Source of the DNA: Planctomycetaceae bacterium | GTDB taxonomy: Bacteria; Planctomycetota; Planctomycetia; Planctomycetales; Planctomycetaceae | NCBI GenBank assembly: GCA_021732845.1 | Contig: JAKFUF010000019.1 | Coordinates: 1 to 53,784 of the forward strand | Length of the DNA stretch: 53,784 nt | Direction: 5' to 3' | Program-made: the position numbers and the translations under genes | Notes under the pieces: generated by a model | Seen by the model: the letters and a program-made list of their open reading frames with translations, nothing else | What the model was told of the DNA's origin: nothing | Databases searched by the model: none | In this document: one piece after another, positions 32,608 to 44,253 of the stretch | How positions within the stretch are numbered: position 1 is the stretch's first letter | Layout: every line of letters starts with the position of its first letter

Positions 32608-34407
32608 ATGTCTGATCTTCTGTCATCCGCTAACGGCATTCACTGGGATCTGCGCGATCTGTACGCCGGAGCCACCGATCCGCAGATTGAAGCCGATCTG
32701 GCGGCCTGCTCGCAGCGCTGTGCCGCCTTCTCCGATGCCTATCGCCAACTGTTCAACGCACCGGGACCAACCGCTCCCGCACTGCTGAAGGCACTGCAGG
32801 AATACGAGCAGATCAGCATCGTGACGGGCAAGCTCGCCAGCTACACCGGGCTGATCACCAGCGTCGACACCGCCAACAGCGAATTTCAACGTCTGGATGA
32901 TCGGGTCAACCAAAAACTGGTCGAATTTGGCAATCAACTGACGTTCTTTGACCTCGGCTGGCTGGGTCTGGCCGAAGACGTGGCTCAGACGCTCATCGCC
33001 GACCCGCAACTGGCGAACTACACGCACTACCTCTCCAGTGCCCGGCGTTACAAACCCCACACGCTGACCGAACCGGAAGAACTGCTGCTGAACCAGAAGT
33101 CGCTGACGGCGCGGACGGCGTGGGTCAACTTGTTCGACGAGTTTGTCTCTTCGCTGCGGTATACGCTGGACTACAACGGGGAAGTCAAGACGCTGACGCA
33201 GCCACAGATTCTGTCGCTGTCGTATGATCCAGATCGTGCCAAGCGCAAGGCGGCCCAAGTCTGCCTGTACGGGGAATTGGAGAAGAACGAGCTGGTGCTG
33301 ACGAACATCTTCAACGCCCTGGCGCAAGACCATGGCTTGAACGATGAAATTCGCAGGTACTCGTCTCCGCTCGCCAGTCGGCACCTGGCCAATGAGATCG
33401 CCCCCGAAGTCGTCGACCGGATGTTGGAGGTTGCCGAAGCCAACTATCCCGTGGCTCATGAATACTACGCGCTAAAAACCAGGCTGCTCGGCCTGGACAA
33501 GATGGCGACCTACGACCAGTACGCTCCGGTCGCCACCAACATGCCCACCTGCCGCTACGAAGAGGGACGGGACACGGTGCTGGAGGCGTTCGGACGGTTC
33601 CACCCGCGGATGCGCGAAGTGGCCAGCGAGTTCTTCGAGAAGAACTGGATCGACGCCGAGGTGCGCCCCAACAAGCGGGGCGGGGCGTTCAGTGCCAGCA
33701 CGGTCAACACCGTGCATCCCTATATTTTGCTGAACTGGACGGACAAGATCCGCGATGTCTCCACCATGGCCCACGAGCTGGGACACGGCATCCATCAGTA
33801 TCTGTCCCGCAAGCAGAGCTACCTCAACTTCCATCACCCGCTGACGGTGGCCGAAACGGCAAGCGTCTTCGGCGAATTTTTGACATTCGACTACGTGATG
33901 GAAACGACGTCGGATCCAAAGGTCAAACTCGGGCTGTTGTGCAGCAAGATCGAAGATGCCTTCGCCACGGTCTTCCGGCAGAATGTGCTGACCCGCTTTG
34001 AGCAGCGGGCGCATGCCGCACGGCGGAAGGAAAAGCTGAGTTCCGACGAGCTGTGCGAGCATTGGTGGCAGGCGAACCATGCCCTGTACGGCAACGCCGT
34101 CGACATGCTGGAGCAGTACCGCTGGGGCTGGGCCTACATCCCGCACTTCATCCATACGCCGTTCTATTGCTACGCCTATGTCTTCGGCGAACTGCTGGTG
34201 CTGTCGCTCTACCGCATGTATCAGGAAGAGGGAAAGTCGTTTGTACCCCGCTATCTGGAACTGCTCGAGTCCGGCAGCAGCGCCGCCCCGGAAGTGCTGC
34301 TCAAACGGTTGGGTGCCGACATCCGCGACCCTGGCTTCTGGCAGAAGGGACTGGATGTGCTGAAAGACATGGTGCAGAAGGCCAAGGGGCTGGTGGAACA
34401 GGCCTGA
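32608..34407 (+). CDS. pepF: oligoendopeptidase F-type M3 metallopeptidase
   Basis: 599 residues; cytosolic zinc peptidase acting on short peptides. The zinc site is HELGH (389-393) in MAHELGHGIHQYLSRKQ, with the third ligand Glu about 25 residues on in VAETASVFGEF. The C-terminal FYCYAYVFGELLVLSLYRMY region with Tyr/His substrate contacts is as in PepF. Length and order match the PepF/pz-peptidase group rather than thimet oligopeptidase (about 680). The start at 32608 (MSDLLSSANGIHWDLRDLY) is the family norm; upstream open sequence is spacer. It is monocistronic and followed by a good terminator. Confidence 0.94.
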   Translation: MSDLLSSANGIHWDLRDLYAGATDPQIEADLAACSQRCAAFSDAYRQLFNAPGPTAPALLKALQEYEQISIVTGKLASYTGLITSVDTANSEFQRLDDRVNQKLVEFGNQLTFFDLGWLGLAEDVAQTLIADPQLANYTHYLSSARRYKPHTLTEPEELLLNQKSLTARTAWVNLFDEFVSSLRYTLDYNGEVKTLTQPQILSLSYDPDRAKRKAAQVCLYGELEKNELVLTNIFNALAQDHGLNDEIRRYSSPLASRHLANEIAPEVVDRMLEVAEANYPVAHEYYALKTRLLGLDKMATYDQYAPVATNMPTCRYEEGRDTVLEAFGRFHPRMREVASEFFEKNWIDAEVRPNKRGGAFSASTVNTVHPYILLNWTDKIRDVSTMAHELGHGIHQYLSRKQSYLNFHHPLTVAETASVFGEFLTFDYVMETTSDPKVKLGLLCSKIEDAFATVFRQNVLTRFEQRAHAARRKEKLSSDELCEHWWQANHALYGNAVDMLEQYRWGWAYIPHFIHTPFYCYAYVFGELLVLSLYRMYQEEGKSFVPRYLELLESGSSAAPEVLLKRLGADIRDPGFWQKGLDVLKDMVQKAKGLVEQA

Positions 34408-34721
34408 GCGAGAGGAGCCGCTCGGCACCCCGGGCCGCGAGTTGATTCGGGCGGCCCGCCTTTTGTGCCGGAAGTTCCGACAGCGACGATTCCGCAAATT
34501 GCGGGACGGAATCGATTGGTGGTGGACACGCGTCTGTGAACCGCCGATAATCTCCTTGCGCTCTCCGGCTTCCCTGCGCTAAGGGCCTTGCCGCGCACTG
34601 ATCTCCACCACCGCCAATTCAACTCTGTCGCACCTTCCCTGGCGGAAGGTTCGGTCGGCGTTGGCCTGGCGGCAGCCGTACATCCACGTACATCACCCTG
34701 GTCGGTTCGCAAGGTCTTCCC
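34408..34721. other. spacer with terminator
   Basis: Apart from the terminator, I see a 13-base palindrome CCGCAAATTGCGG at 34492-34504, a possible regulatory site before the transglutaminase gene. There is no gene. Confidence 0.4.
34431..34464 (+). terminator. Rho-independent terminator after pepF
   Basis: Perfect 8-base stem CGGGCCGC (34431-34438) / GCGGCCCG (34451-34458) with a 12-base loop, followed by CCTTTTG. It lies 24 bases after the pepF stop. Confidence 0.7.
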
Positions 34722-37700
34722 ATGTCGCTGCGCGTCGCGTTAAATCACAAGATGATCTATACGTACGACCGCCTGGTGGGCCTCGGCCCGCAGGTCGTGC
34801 GTCTGCGCCCCGCCCCGCATTCTCGAACTCCCATACTCAGCTACTCCCTCAAGGTCACCCCCCGCCACCATTTCCTGAACTGGCAGCAGGATCCACAGGG
34901 AAACTACCTGGCCCGGCTCGTTTTTCCGGAAAAGACTCAAGAGTTCCGGGTCGAAGTCGATCTGGTCGCCGAACTCACGGTCATCAATCCCTTCGATTTC
35001 TTCCTGGAGCCGGCCGCCGAAAAGTTCCCGTTCGTCTACGATGCCGCCATTGCCCGTGAACTGCGACCGTATCTGGAACTGCTTCCGGTGGGGCCGCGCC
35101 TGCAGGCGTGGCTCGACGCGTTCAGCCGCGAGCCACGGCGAATGATCGATGCGCTGGTTGAGATCAACCAGTCGCTGCAAAAGCAGATCGGCTATCTGAT
35201 TCGGATGGATCCGGGCGTGCAAACGCCGGAAGAGACGCTGACCAAGCTCAGCGGATCCTGCCGCGACACCTCGTGGCTCATGGTCCAGATCCTGCGCAAC
35301 CTGGGGCTCGCCGCCCGCTTCGTCTCTGGCTATTCGATCCAGCTTGTGCCCGACATAAAGGCCCTCGACGGTCCCTCGGGAGTCGCCAAAGACCTGACGG
35401 ACCTGCATGCCTGGGCAGAGGTCTATCTGCCGGGTGCGGGCTGGGTGGGTCTGGACCCCACTTCCGGACTGATGACCGGAGAAGGTCACATCCCGCTGGC
35501 GGCAACCCCCGACCCTGGCAGCGCCGCGCCAATCGCGGGTGGCGTCGATGAATCGAAGTCCACGTTTCAATATGAAATGTCGGTCGCGCGGATCCACGAA
35601 GAACCCCGCGTCACCAAGCCGTACACGGAAGACCAGTGGGCCGACATTCTCCGCGTGGGCGAGACCATTGACCGCGACCTTGTGGCGGGCGATGTGCGGC
35701 TCACGATGGGAGGCGAGCCGACCTTCGTTTCCATTGATGACATGGAAGGCGCCGAGTGGAACACGGCGGCCGTCGGCCCCACCAAACGCGGCCTGGGGGC
35801 AAAGCTGATGGACCGGCTGCGGACGCGGTTTGCCCCTGGTGGCCTGCTGCATTACGGCATGGGGAAATGGTATCCCGGAGAATCGCTTCCCCGCTGGGCG
35901 ATGGCTTGTTTCTGGCGCAAGGACGGAGTCGCCATCTGGGCCGACCCGGACCTGTTTGCTGCTGATGGCTGCAATTACGCGCACGGAGCCACAGATGCGC
36001 AACTGTTCCTGACGGAAGTTGCCGACCGGCTCAAATTGAAGACAGACTGCGTCAAGCCCGCCTATGAAGATGTCTGGCACTATCTGCGAAGGGAACGCAA
36101 GCTGCCGATCAATGTTGATCCGTTGAAGTCGAATCTGGCCGACAAGGAAGAACGCACACGGCTCGCGAAAATCTTCATGCAGGGGCTCAACTCCATCGTG
36201 GGTTACACGCTGCCTGTGCAGAAGATGGAGGCTGCTGGCGGCCCCCAATGGATGACGGGCAACTGGTTTTTGCGGGAAGAGCATCTGTATTTGATTCCCG
36301 GCGACTCGCCAATGGGCCTGCGTCTGCCGCTGGAATCTCTGCCGTGGCTGCCTCCGGAAGACTATCCTCACATCCACGCGCAGGATCCGTTGGCCGAACG
36401 CAGCACGCTGCCCAACTATGCGGCACAGCTCGCGGAAGCGACCGGCCTGGAACGGGCCGATGTGCAGCAGGTCTTCGAGCGTGGACCGGCCGAATGGCGC
36501 AGTCTGGGCGTCGTTGAACAGGTGCTGACGGCACAGCGCCGTTCGGCCCGTGCCGAGCAGGCAGAACGGACGCTCCACGGCAATGGCCTGGACAGTCTGT
36601 CGGCCGAGCGGCCCCACTCTGGTGCAGGTGCCGGCAATGGGTTCAACGGCAACGCTGCTGGCAATGGAAATGGAAATGGTGCCTCGCGGTATCTCGCCGA
36701 GGCGGCGCGACGCAATCGCGAGTTTTCCGACGATCCCTCGGTCAATCCGCGGGTGCGGACGGCACTGTGTGTTGAGCCACGCGAAGGACGGCTGCATGTC
36801 TTCATGCCACCCACGGAGACCGCCGAGGACTATCTCGAACTGATCGCCGTGATCGAAGACACGGCGAAGGATCAGCAGTGCCCGGTGGTGATCGAAGGCT
36901 ATTCGCCCCCGCATGACCACCGCATCACCAACATCAAGGTCACCCCCGACCCCGGCGTGATCGAGGTCAACGTGCATCCCTCCAGCAGTTGGAAGGAACT
37001 GGTCGACATCACGCTGGGTCTTTATGAAGACGCGCGGATCACCCGGCTGGGCACCGAAAAGTTCAATCTCGACGGGCGACACACAGGGACCGGCGGCGGC
37101 AACCATGTTGTTGTGGGAGGGGCCACCCCCGCAGACAGTCCGCTGCTGCGGCGTCCCGATCTGCTGCGGAGTCTGCTGGCCTACTGGAACAATCATCCGT
37201 CGTTGTCGTATTTGTTCTCGGGGCAGTTTATCGGCCCCACGAGCCAGGCCCCGCGGGTCGATGAGGCCCGCAACGACAGCCTGTACGAACTCGAGATCGC
37301 CTTCAACCAGTTGCCGAAAGACGGCCCAATTCAGCCGTGGCTCGTCGACCGGCTGTTCCGCAACCTGCTGATCGACAGCACCGGCAACACGCACCGCGCC
37401 GAGTTCTGCATCGACAAGATGTATTCGCCAGATTCCAGCACGGGGCGGCTCGGCCTGCTGGAACTGCGGGGATTCGAGATGCCGCCGCATGCGCAGATGA
37501 GTCTCGCGCAGCAACTGCTGCTGCGCGGCCTGATCGCCAAATTCTGGAACCAGCCCTACCAGCAGTCCCTCGTCCACTGGGGCACCGATCTGCACGACCG
37601 TTATCTGCTGCCGCATTTCGTCCAGCGGGATTTCTCCGATGTCATCGCCGACCTGCGGCAGGCAGGGTACGACTTGAAGGAGGAATGGTTTGCTTCACAC

Positions 37701-38249
37701 CAGGAATTCCGCTTCCCGTTGATTGGCGAGATCGTCCAACGGGACATTCGCGTCGAACTACGGAAGGCGATCGAGCCTTGGAACGTGCTGGGTGAAGAGC
37801 CGGCGGGTGGCGGCACCGCCCGATACGTTGATTCCTCACTGGAACGCGTGCAGGTTAAAGTTGAAGGCATGACAGACACGCGGCATGTGCTGACCTGCAA
37901 CGGCCGGCGGGTCCCACTGCATCCGACCGGAACGGGCGGCGAGAGTGTGGCGGGAATTCGCTACCGCGCCTGGCAGCCGCCAAGCTGCCTGCACCCGACC
38001 ATTCCGGTCCATGCTCCGTTGGTGTTCGACCTGGTCGACTCCTGGCAGGATCGTTCACTGGGCGGGTTCACTTATCACGTGGCTCACCCTGGCGGCCTGA
38101 GCTTTGCGACGTTCCCGGTCAATGCCTATGAGGCGGAAAGCCGCCGCGGCGCGCTGTTTCAAAAGCTCGGGCACACGGGCGGCAAGGTGGTTGCTCCGCC
38201 GGAAGAATGCAATTGCAAATTTCCGATGACGTTGGATTTGCGGCGGTGA
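34722..38249 (+). CDS. transglutaminase-like protease fused to DUF2126
   Basis: 1175 residues. The N-terminal beta-domain and transglutaminase core (about 1-275) carry the catalytic triad C180 (LSGSCRDTSWL), H229 (DLHAWAEVYL) and D245 (GLDPTSGL). Residues 300-1170 are DUF2126 (MGGEPTFVSIDDMEGAEWN, TGGGNHVVVGGATPADSPLLRRPDLLRSL, FRNLLIDSTGNTHRAEFCIDKMYSP). A Gly/Asn-rich low-complexity linker at about 636-656 splits DUF2126. In other bacteria such fusions sit beside DUF403 and circularly permuted ATP-grasp genes and are thought to act in peptide ligation or hydrolysis; those partners are absent here. No signal peptide, so cytosolic. It is flanked by a terminator upstream and stands alone. Confidence 0.93.
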   Translation: MSLRVALNHKMIYTYDRLVGLGPQVVRLRPAPHSRTPILSYSLKVTPRHHFLNWQQDPQGNYLARLVFPEKTQEFRVEVDLVAELTVINPFDFFLEPAAEKFPFVYDAAIARELRPYLELLPVGPRLQAWLDAFSREPRRMIDALVEINQSLQKQIGYLIRMDPGVQTPEETLTKLSGSCRDTSWLMVQILRNLGLAARFVSGYSIQLVPDIKALDGPSGVAKDLTDLHAWAEVYLPGAGWVGLDPTSGLMTGEGHIPLAATPDPGSAAPIAGGVDESKSTFQYEMSVARIHEEPRVTKPYTEDQWADILRVGETIDRDLVAGDVRLTMGGEPTFVSIDDMEGAEWNTAAVGPTKRGLGAKLMDRLRTRFAPGGLLHYGMGKWYPGESLPRWAMACFWRKDGVAIWADPDLFAADGCNYAHGATDAQLFLTEVADRLKLKTDCVKPAYEDVWHYLRRERKLPINVDPLKSNLADKEERTRLAKIFMQGLNSIVGYTLPVQKMEAAGGPQWMTGNWFLREEHLYLIPGDSPMGLRLPLESLPWLPPEDYPHIHAQDPLAERSTLPNYAAQLAEATGLERADVQQVFERGPAEWRSLGVVEQVLTAQRRSARAEQAERTLHGNGLDSLSAERPHSGAGAGNGFNGNAAGNGNGNGASRYLAEAARRNREFSDDPSVNPRVRTALCVEPREGRLHVFMPPTETAEDYLELIAVIEDTAKDQQCPVVIEGYSPPHDHRITNIKVTPDPGVIEVNVHPSSSWKELVDITLGLYEDARITRLGTEKFNLDGRHTGTGGGNHVVVGGATPADSPLLRRPDLLRSLLAYWNNHPSLSYLFSGQFIGPTSQAPRVDEARNDSLYELEIAFNQLPKDGPIQPWLVDRLFRNLLIDSTGNTHRAEFCIDKMYSPDSSTGRLGLLELRGFEMPPHAQMSLAQQLLLRGLIAKFWNQPYQQSLVHWGTDLHDRYLLPHFVQRDFSDVIADLRQAGYDLKEEWFASHQEFRFPLIGEIVQRDIRVELRKAIEPWNVLGEEPAGGGTARYVDSSLERVQVKVEGMTDTRHVLTCNGRRVPLHPTGTGGESVAGIRYRAWQPPSCLHPTIPVHAPLVFDLVDSWQDRSLGGFTYHVAHPGGLSFATFPVNAYEAESRRGALFQKLGHTGGKVVAPPEECNCKFPMTLDLRR

Positions 38250-38415
38250 TCTGCCATGTGACGATGGCGTCCGCAACAGCGTGTCGGTGCGAACAACTGC
38301 GCGCTTGTGACGGATCTTCGCAGCAGGGAAAACTGTTTCGGCAAGTCTCGCCGATCCAGATCCAACGGAATGCAGTGAGCTTGCCCAGCATTCCGAAGAC
38401 AATCTTAGACGGAGT

Positions 38416-39213
38416 GTGGTCCTCCCCCGGCATGGATCGAAAGGGCTCATTGGCGGCATTGTGGGCAATCATCGGCGGAAAGTGTTGACGCGGCTGCTTG
38501 CAGAGATGCAGACAGGGGACGCTGCGCCCGCGGAGACCGCACATGTCGAGTTTGCCGAGCCGTACAGCGAGTTTGTGGGAGCCACGAACGGTCGCGAAGC
38601 GTTTGAGGATCCAGTTGCCGACGATCCACTTGAGGATGATCTACCCTCTGAGCGACCGCAACACTCCGGGCCGATCCTCGTCTCCGCATCCGACCTGCTC
38701 TCGGCACCGCCTGTTCCTGCCAGCGATCCCTTGCAGAACCCGACGCCCAGCGGCGGCGGATGGATTGTCTCCGTCGCCTTCTGGCTCTTTCTGATCGTCG
38801 CGGCCGGACTGTATGCCGCCGCTGCCTTGGCCGCTCCGATGTTGGAGACGTTGGAGCTGGAGTCGCAGCAGCACGCTCAGCATCAGCGGCTTATCGCCAT
38901 GGAACAGCAGAACCAGCAGTTGCAGAAGACGATTCATGCCTTGAAGACCGATCCTCGTGTCGCCGAGGAACTGGCCCGCCAAGACTTTCACGCCCTGCGG
39001 GCCGAGTCGCCGATCGAACGGCTGCCGGTTGACGGCACGCTGGCACACGCCCCAGCCGGCAAGTCGCCTAAACTCTTTCTGGAGAGTCCGAGCCTGCCCT
39101 GGTATGCGCCGCTTCTGAAAGTGGCGGGCAAAAACCAAAGCATCAACACCTCACTGCTGATCTGCGCGGGCAGCTTGGTTTTATACGCGTTTGGATTCCT
39201 GCGGCCAAGCTGA
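38416..39213 (+). CDS. membrane coiled-coil protein, DivIC/FtsB-like
   Basis: About 265 residues from a GTG at 38416; the start is unsure (a later GTG/TTG near 38482 or ATG at 38506 would also fit). The layout is an acidic, Pro-rich N-terminal region (about 30-108), a membrane helix (about 110-137, WIVSVAFWLFLIVAAGLYAAAALAA), a coiled coil (142-185, with HQRLIAMEQQNQQLQKTIHALKTDP), and RVAEELARQDFHALRAESP, which closely follows the FtsB/DivIC pattern after the coiled coil. A second hydrophobic helix ends the protein (SLLICAGSLVLYAFGFL), which FtsB lacks. Planctomycetes mostly lack FtsZ, so a role in classical septation is doubtful. Confidence 0.65.
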   Translation: MVLPRHGSKGLIGGIVGNHRRKVLTRLLAEMQTGDAAPAETAHVEFAEPYSEFVGATNGREAFEDPVADDPLEDDLPSERPQHSGPILVSASDLLSAPPVPASDPLQNPTPSGGGWIVSVAFWLFLIVAAGLYAAAALAAPMLETLELESQQHAQHQRLIAMEQQNQQLQKTIHALKTDPRVAEELARQDFHALRAESPIERLPVDGTLAHAPAGKSPKLFLESPSLPWYAPLLKVAGKNQSINTSLLICAGSLVLYAFGFLRPS

Positions 39214-39583
39214 GGTGCCAGGATGCCAGGATGTCCGGCATGACTGCCATTGTCGCACCGTTGTTCGATGGGCAATCGTCTGCAATCAGGCAAAATACGG
39301 AAGCTCATCGCTACCCCTAGGGCGGTCCTTCTGATACCCTGATTCGGTTTTGACCGCCGGTTGATCGCGCTGAGCGTCCGCGCGAAACTTCGTAGAGGTG
39401 TGAATGGTCCAGCCACTCCGCCCTGCGAGTTCGCCTTCCCCTGAAAGCCGAGATGCGCAGGGGTAAATCGGGCGCAGCCACAATGGCTCACCAAGACGAC
39501 GAACTGTCTGAAGCTGCAGATCGAATGTCACAAATCTGCAGGCTTCTGGTATTGGTTTTCTTCCTCCCGGGCGAAGTTTCAAC
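39214..39583. other. spacer without a recognised gene
   Basis: Small direct repeat TGCCAGGA TGCCAGGA near 39216-39232; otherwise nothing recognised. It should contain the carB promoter, but I see no clear hexamers or pyrimidine-responsive hairpin. Confidence 0.4.
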
Positions 39584-42850
<3,267 letters not shown>

Positions 42851-42999
42851 ATGCTTGTGTGCCGCCAGATACTCACCGTGCCCAATGCGTGAACAATACG
42901 GCTTGTCCGTTCGCGGTCATCGCCGTAGCATAACTGGACAGAGGTGGTTGAAAGCCTTTTCACAAGCAGCCGATAGTTTCAAATGTGGTGAAAGTGACA

Positions 43000-43278
43000 A
43001 TGTCATCCGTCATCGAGCGCAGCGGAGACTTGAGGGCCATGTCCGAATTGGCGGAAAAGCTGCTGGGAATCGCCAGGGAGTGCATCGATCAAGGGCCCGG
43101 TTACGCTCAAGAACCAGTCGTGCTGAGGGAAGCAGCGGAGCAGTTGCAAATTCGTGACCTGAAAGAACAGCAGCGCCTGCTCACCACTTGGAACGATCTC
43201 TTTCGAGACGGATGGCTCGCCTGGGGTTACAATATCGACAATCCTTCATCGCCATTCTTTCACATCGCTGAAAGATGA
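43000..43278 (+). CDS. small winged-helix-like protein, partner of the kinase
   Basis: 92 residues (ATG at 43000; an in-frame GTG at 42985 is also open). The C-terminal half, LLTTWNDLFRDGWLAWGYNI followed by DNPSSPFFHIAER, strongly recalls the winged-helix module 'DLFRxGxLxWGxNLxNPxPPFxHxTE' at the N-terminus of various larger bacterial proteins; here the protein ends right after it. The first half is helical and Glu/Leu-rich. GC and codon use are lower than in the flanking genes, as in the kinase gene 43 bases downstream, and the two probably form one unit. DNA binding or adaptor function is inference. I recall the module from memory and could not search for it. Confidence 0.6.
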   Translation: MSSVIERSGDLRAMSELAEKLLGIARECIDQGPGYAQEPVVLREAAEQLQIRDLKEQQRLLTTWNDLFRDGWLAWGYNIDNPSSPFFHIAER

Positions 43279-43321
43279 ATGCGGCTGATTTGAGACGACC
43301 AGTTCGACTACGGAGGAATTC

Positions 43322-44233
43322 ATGGCCGACTCTTTCCACCTCAGCATCGGCCAGGGAATTCAATCTGAGACAGGAGTGTGGTATCGCAATCTCCAGATCT
43401 TGGGGATGGGTGGAAACGCTGTGACTTTTCTGGCGGTTGCCACATCTGGCCAGCATCGCGGCGTTCCCTTCGCAATAAAGGTTTTCAGGCGGCTGTCAAA
43501 GCCTGAGCGTCGCGGTAGCTTTTTGAGTGAAATGCAGTTTCTCAAAGACTGCAACCATCCCAGCATTCTGCGAATTTATGACGCCGGGATTTATCGCCAG
43601 AATCATCCGTTTTTCGTCGCCGAGTATCTCCCCAACACATTGCACAAGGAAATACGCGGTGGAAAGAACTCGGTCGTGGTAAGAATCAGCTACGCCTTGC
43701 AGCTCTTGTCCGCACTGGCATATTTGGAAGGGTTGGTGCCTGCAGCGGTCATTCATCGCGACATTAAGCCGCAGAATATTTTTATCAAAGGTATGTCATG
43801 TGTATTGGGCGACTTCGGACTGATGAAGTATGCCTATACCGATGAGGCTGATGATCAAGAATCTTTCAAAGAGAGCGTGGGATTCGGGATGCCCTTTGCC
43901 TACCGTACGCCCGATCAGGTTGCCTACCTGAACAACGAGTCGGCATTGACGCCAAAAAGCGACGTCTTTCAGCTTGGCCTTGTTTTGGCAGAGCTTTTTA
44001 CCGGTAGGAATCCAGAGCGGAGAGCCGCCGACTTCTCTGCGCCCGTGGAATTGGACCCTCTTGGGGCCATTCCAGGTTCCCTTTCAGAGAGCATCACGAG
44101 CGTATTGTCACGCATGCTCGTAATGGATCCGAACTCACGGGAAGTTGCGAGCCGATTTCTGGCACCTTGGGAAGGAATCTTTCAATCCGCGGTCAAGCAA
44201 GCACATGCCTTGGAAGGTCGAGCGATTTGGTAG
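43322..44233 (+). CDS. eukaryote-like Ser/Thr protein kinase
   Basis: 303 residues, a bare kinase domain with no membrane helix or sensor. Gly loop LGMGGNAVTFLA; ATP-binding Lys K53 in PFAIKVF; catalytic loop HRDIKPQN (145-152); metal site DFG (164-166); then MPFAYRTPDQ in place of the usual GTPxYxxPE; and SDVFQLGLVLAELFTGRNP in subdomain IX. All catalytic residues are present. Start at 43322 has an ideal GGAGGA site six bases ahead. It differs from the usual long, membrane-anchored planctomycete kinases in length and in lower GC, suggesting transfer. It is paired with the small winged-helix-like gene; it faces the coiled-coil gene tail to tail. Confidence 0.88.
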   Translation: MADSFHLSIGQGIQSETGVWYRNLQILGMGGNAVTFLAVATSGQHRGVPFAIKVFRRLSKPERRGSFLSEMQFLKDCNHPSILRIYDAGIYRQNHPFFVAEYLPNTLHKEIRGGKNSVVVRISYALQLLSALAYLEGLVPAAVIHRDIKPQNIFIKGMSCVLGDFGLMKYAYTDEADDQESFKESVGFGMPFAYRTPDQVAYLNNESALTPKSDVFQLGLVLAELFTGRNPERRAADFSAPVELDPLGAIPGSLSESITSVLSRMLVMDPNSREVASRFLAPWEGIFQSAVKQAHALEGRAIW

Positions 44234-44253
44234 CCGTTAGTCTCGACATGGCC

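Noticed and set aside
34740-37616. A 958-residue open frame antisense to the transglutaminase-DUF2126 gene
   Set aside because: It is the mirror of a recognisable gene in GC-rich DNA, has no domain words and skewed His/Gln/Arg content typical of shadow frames.
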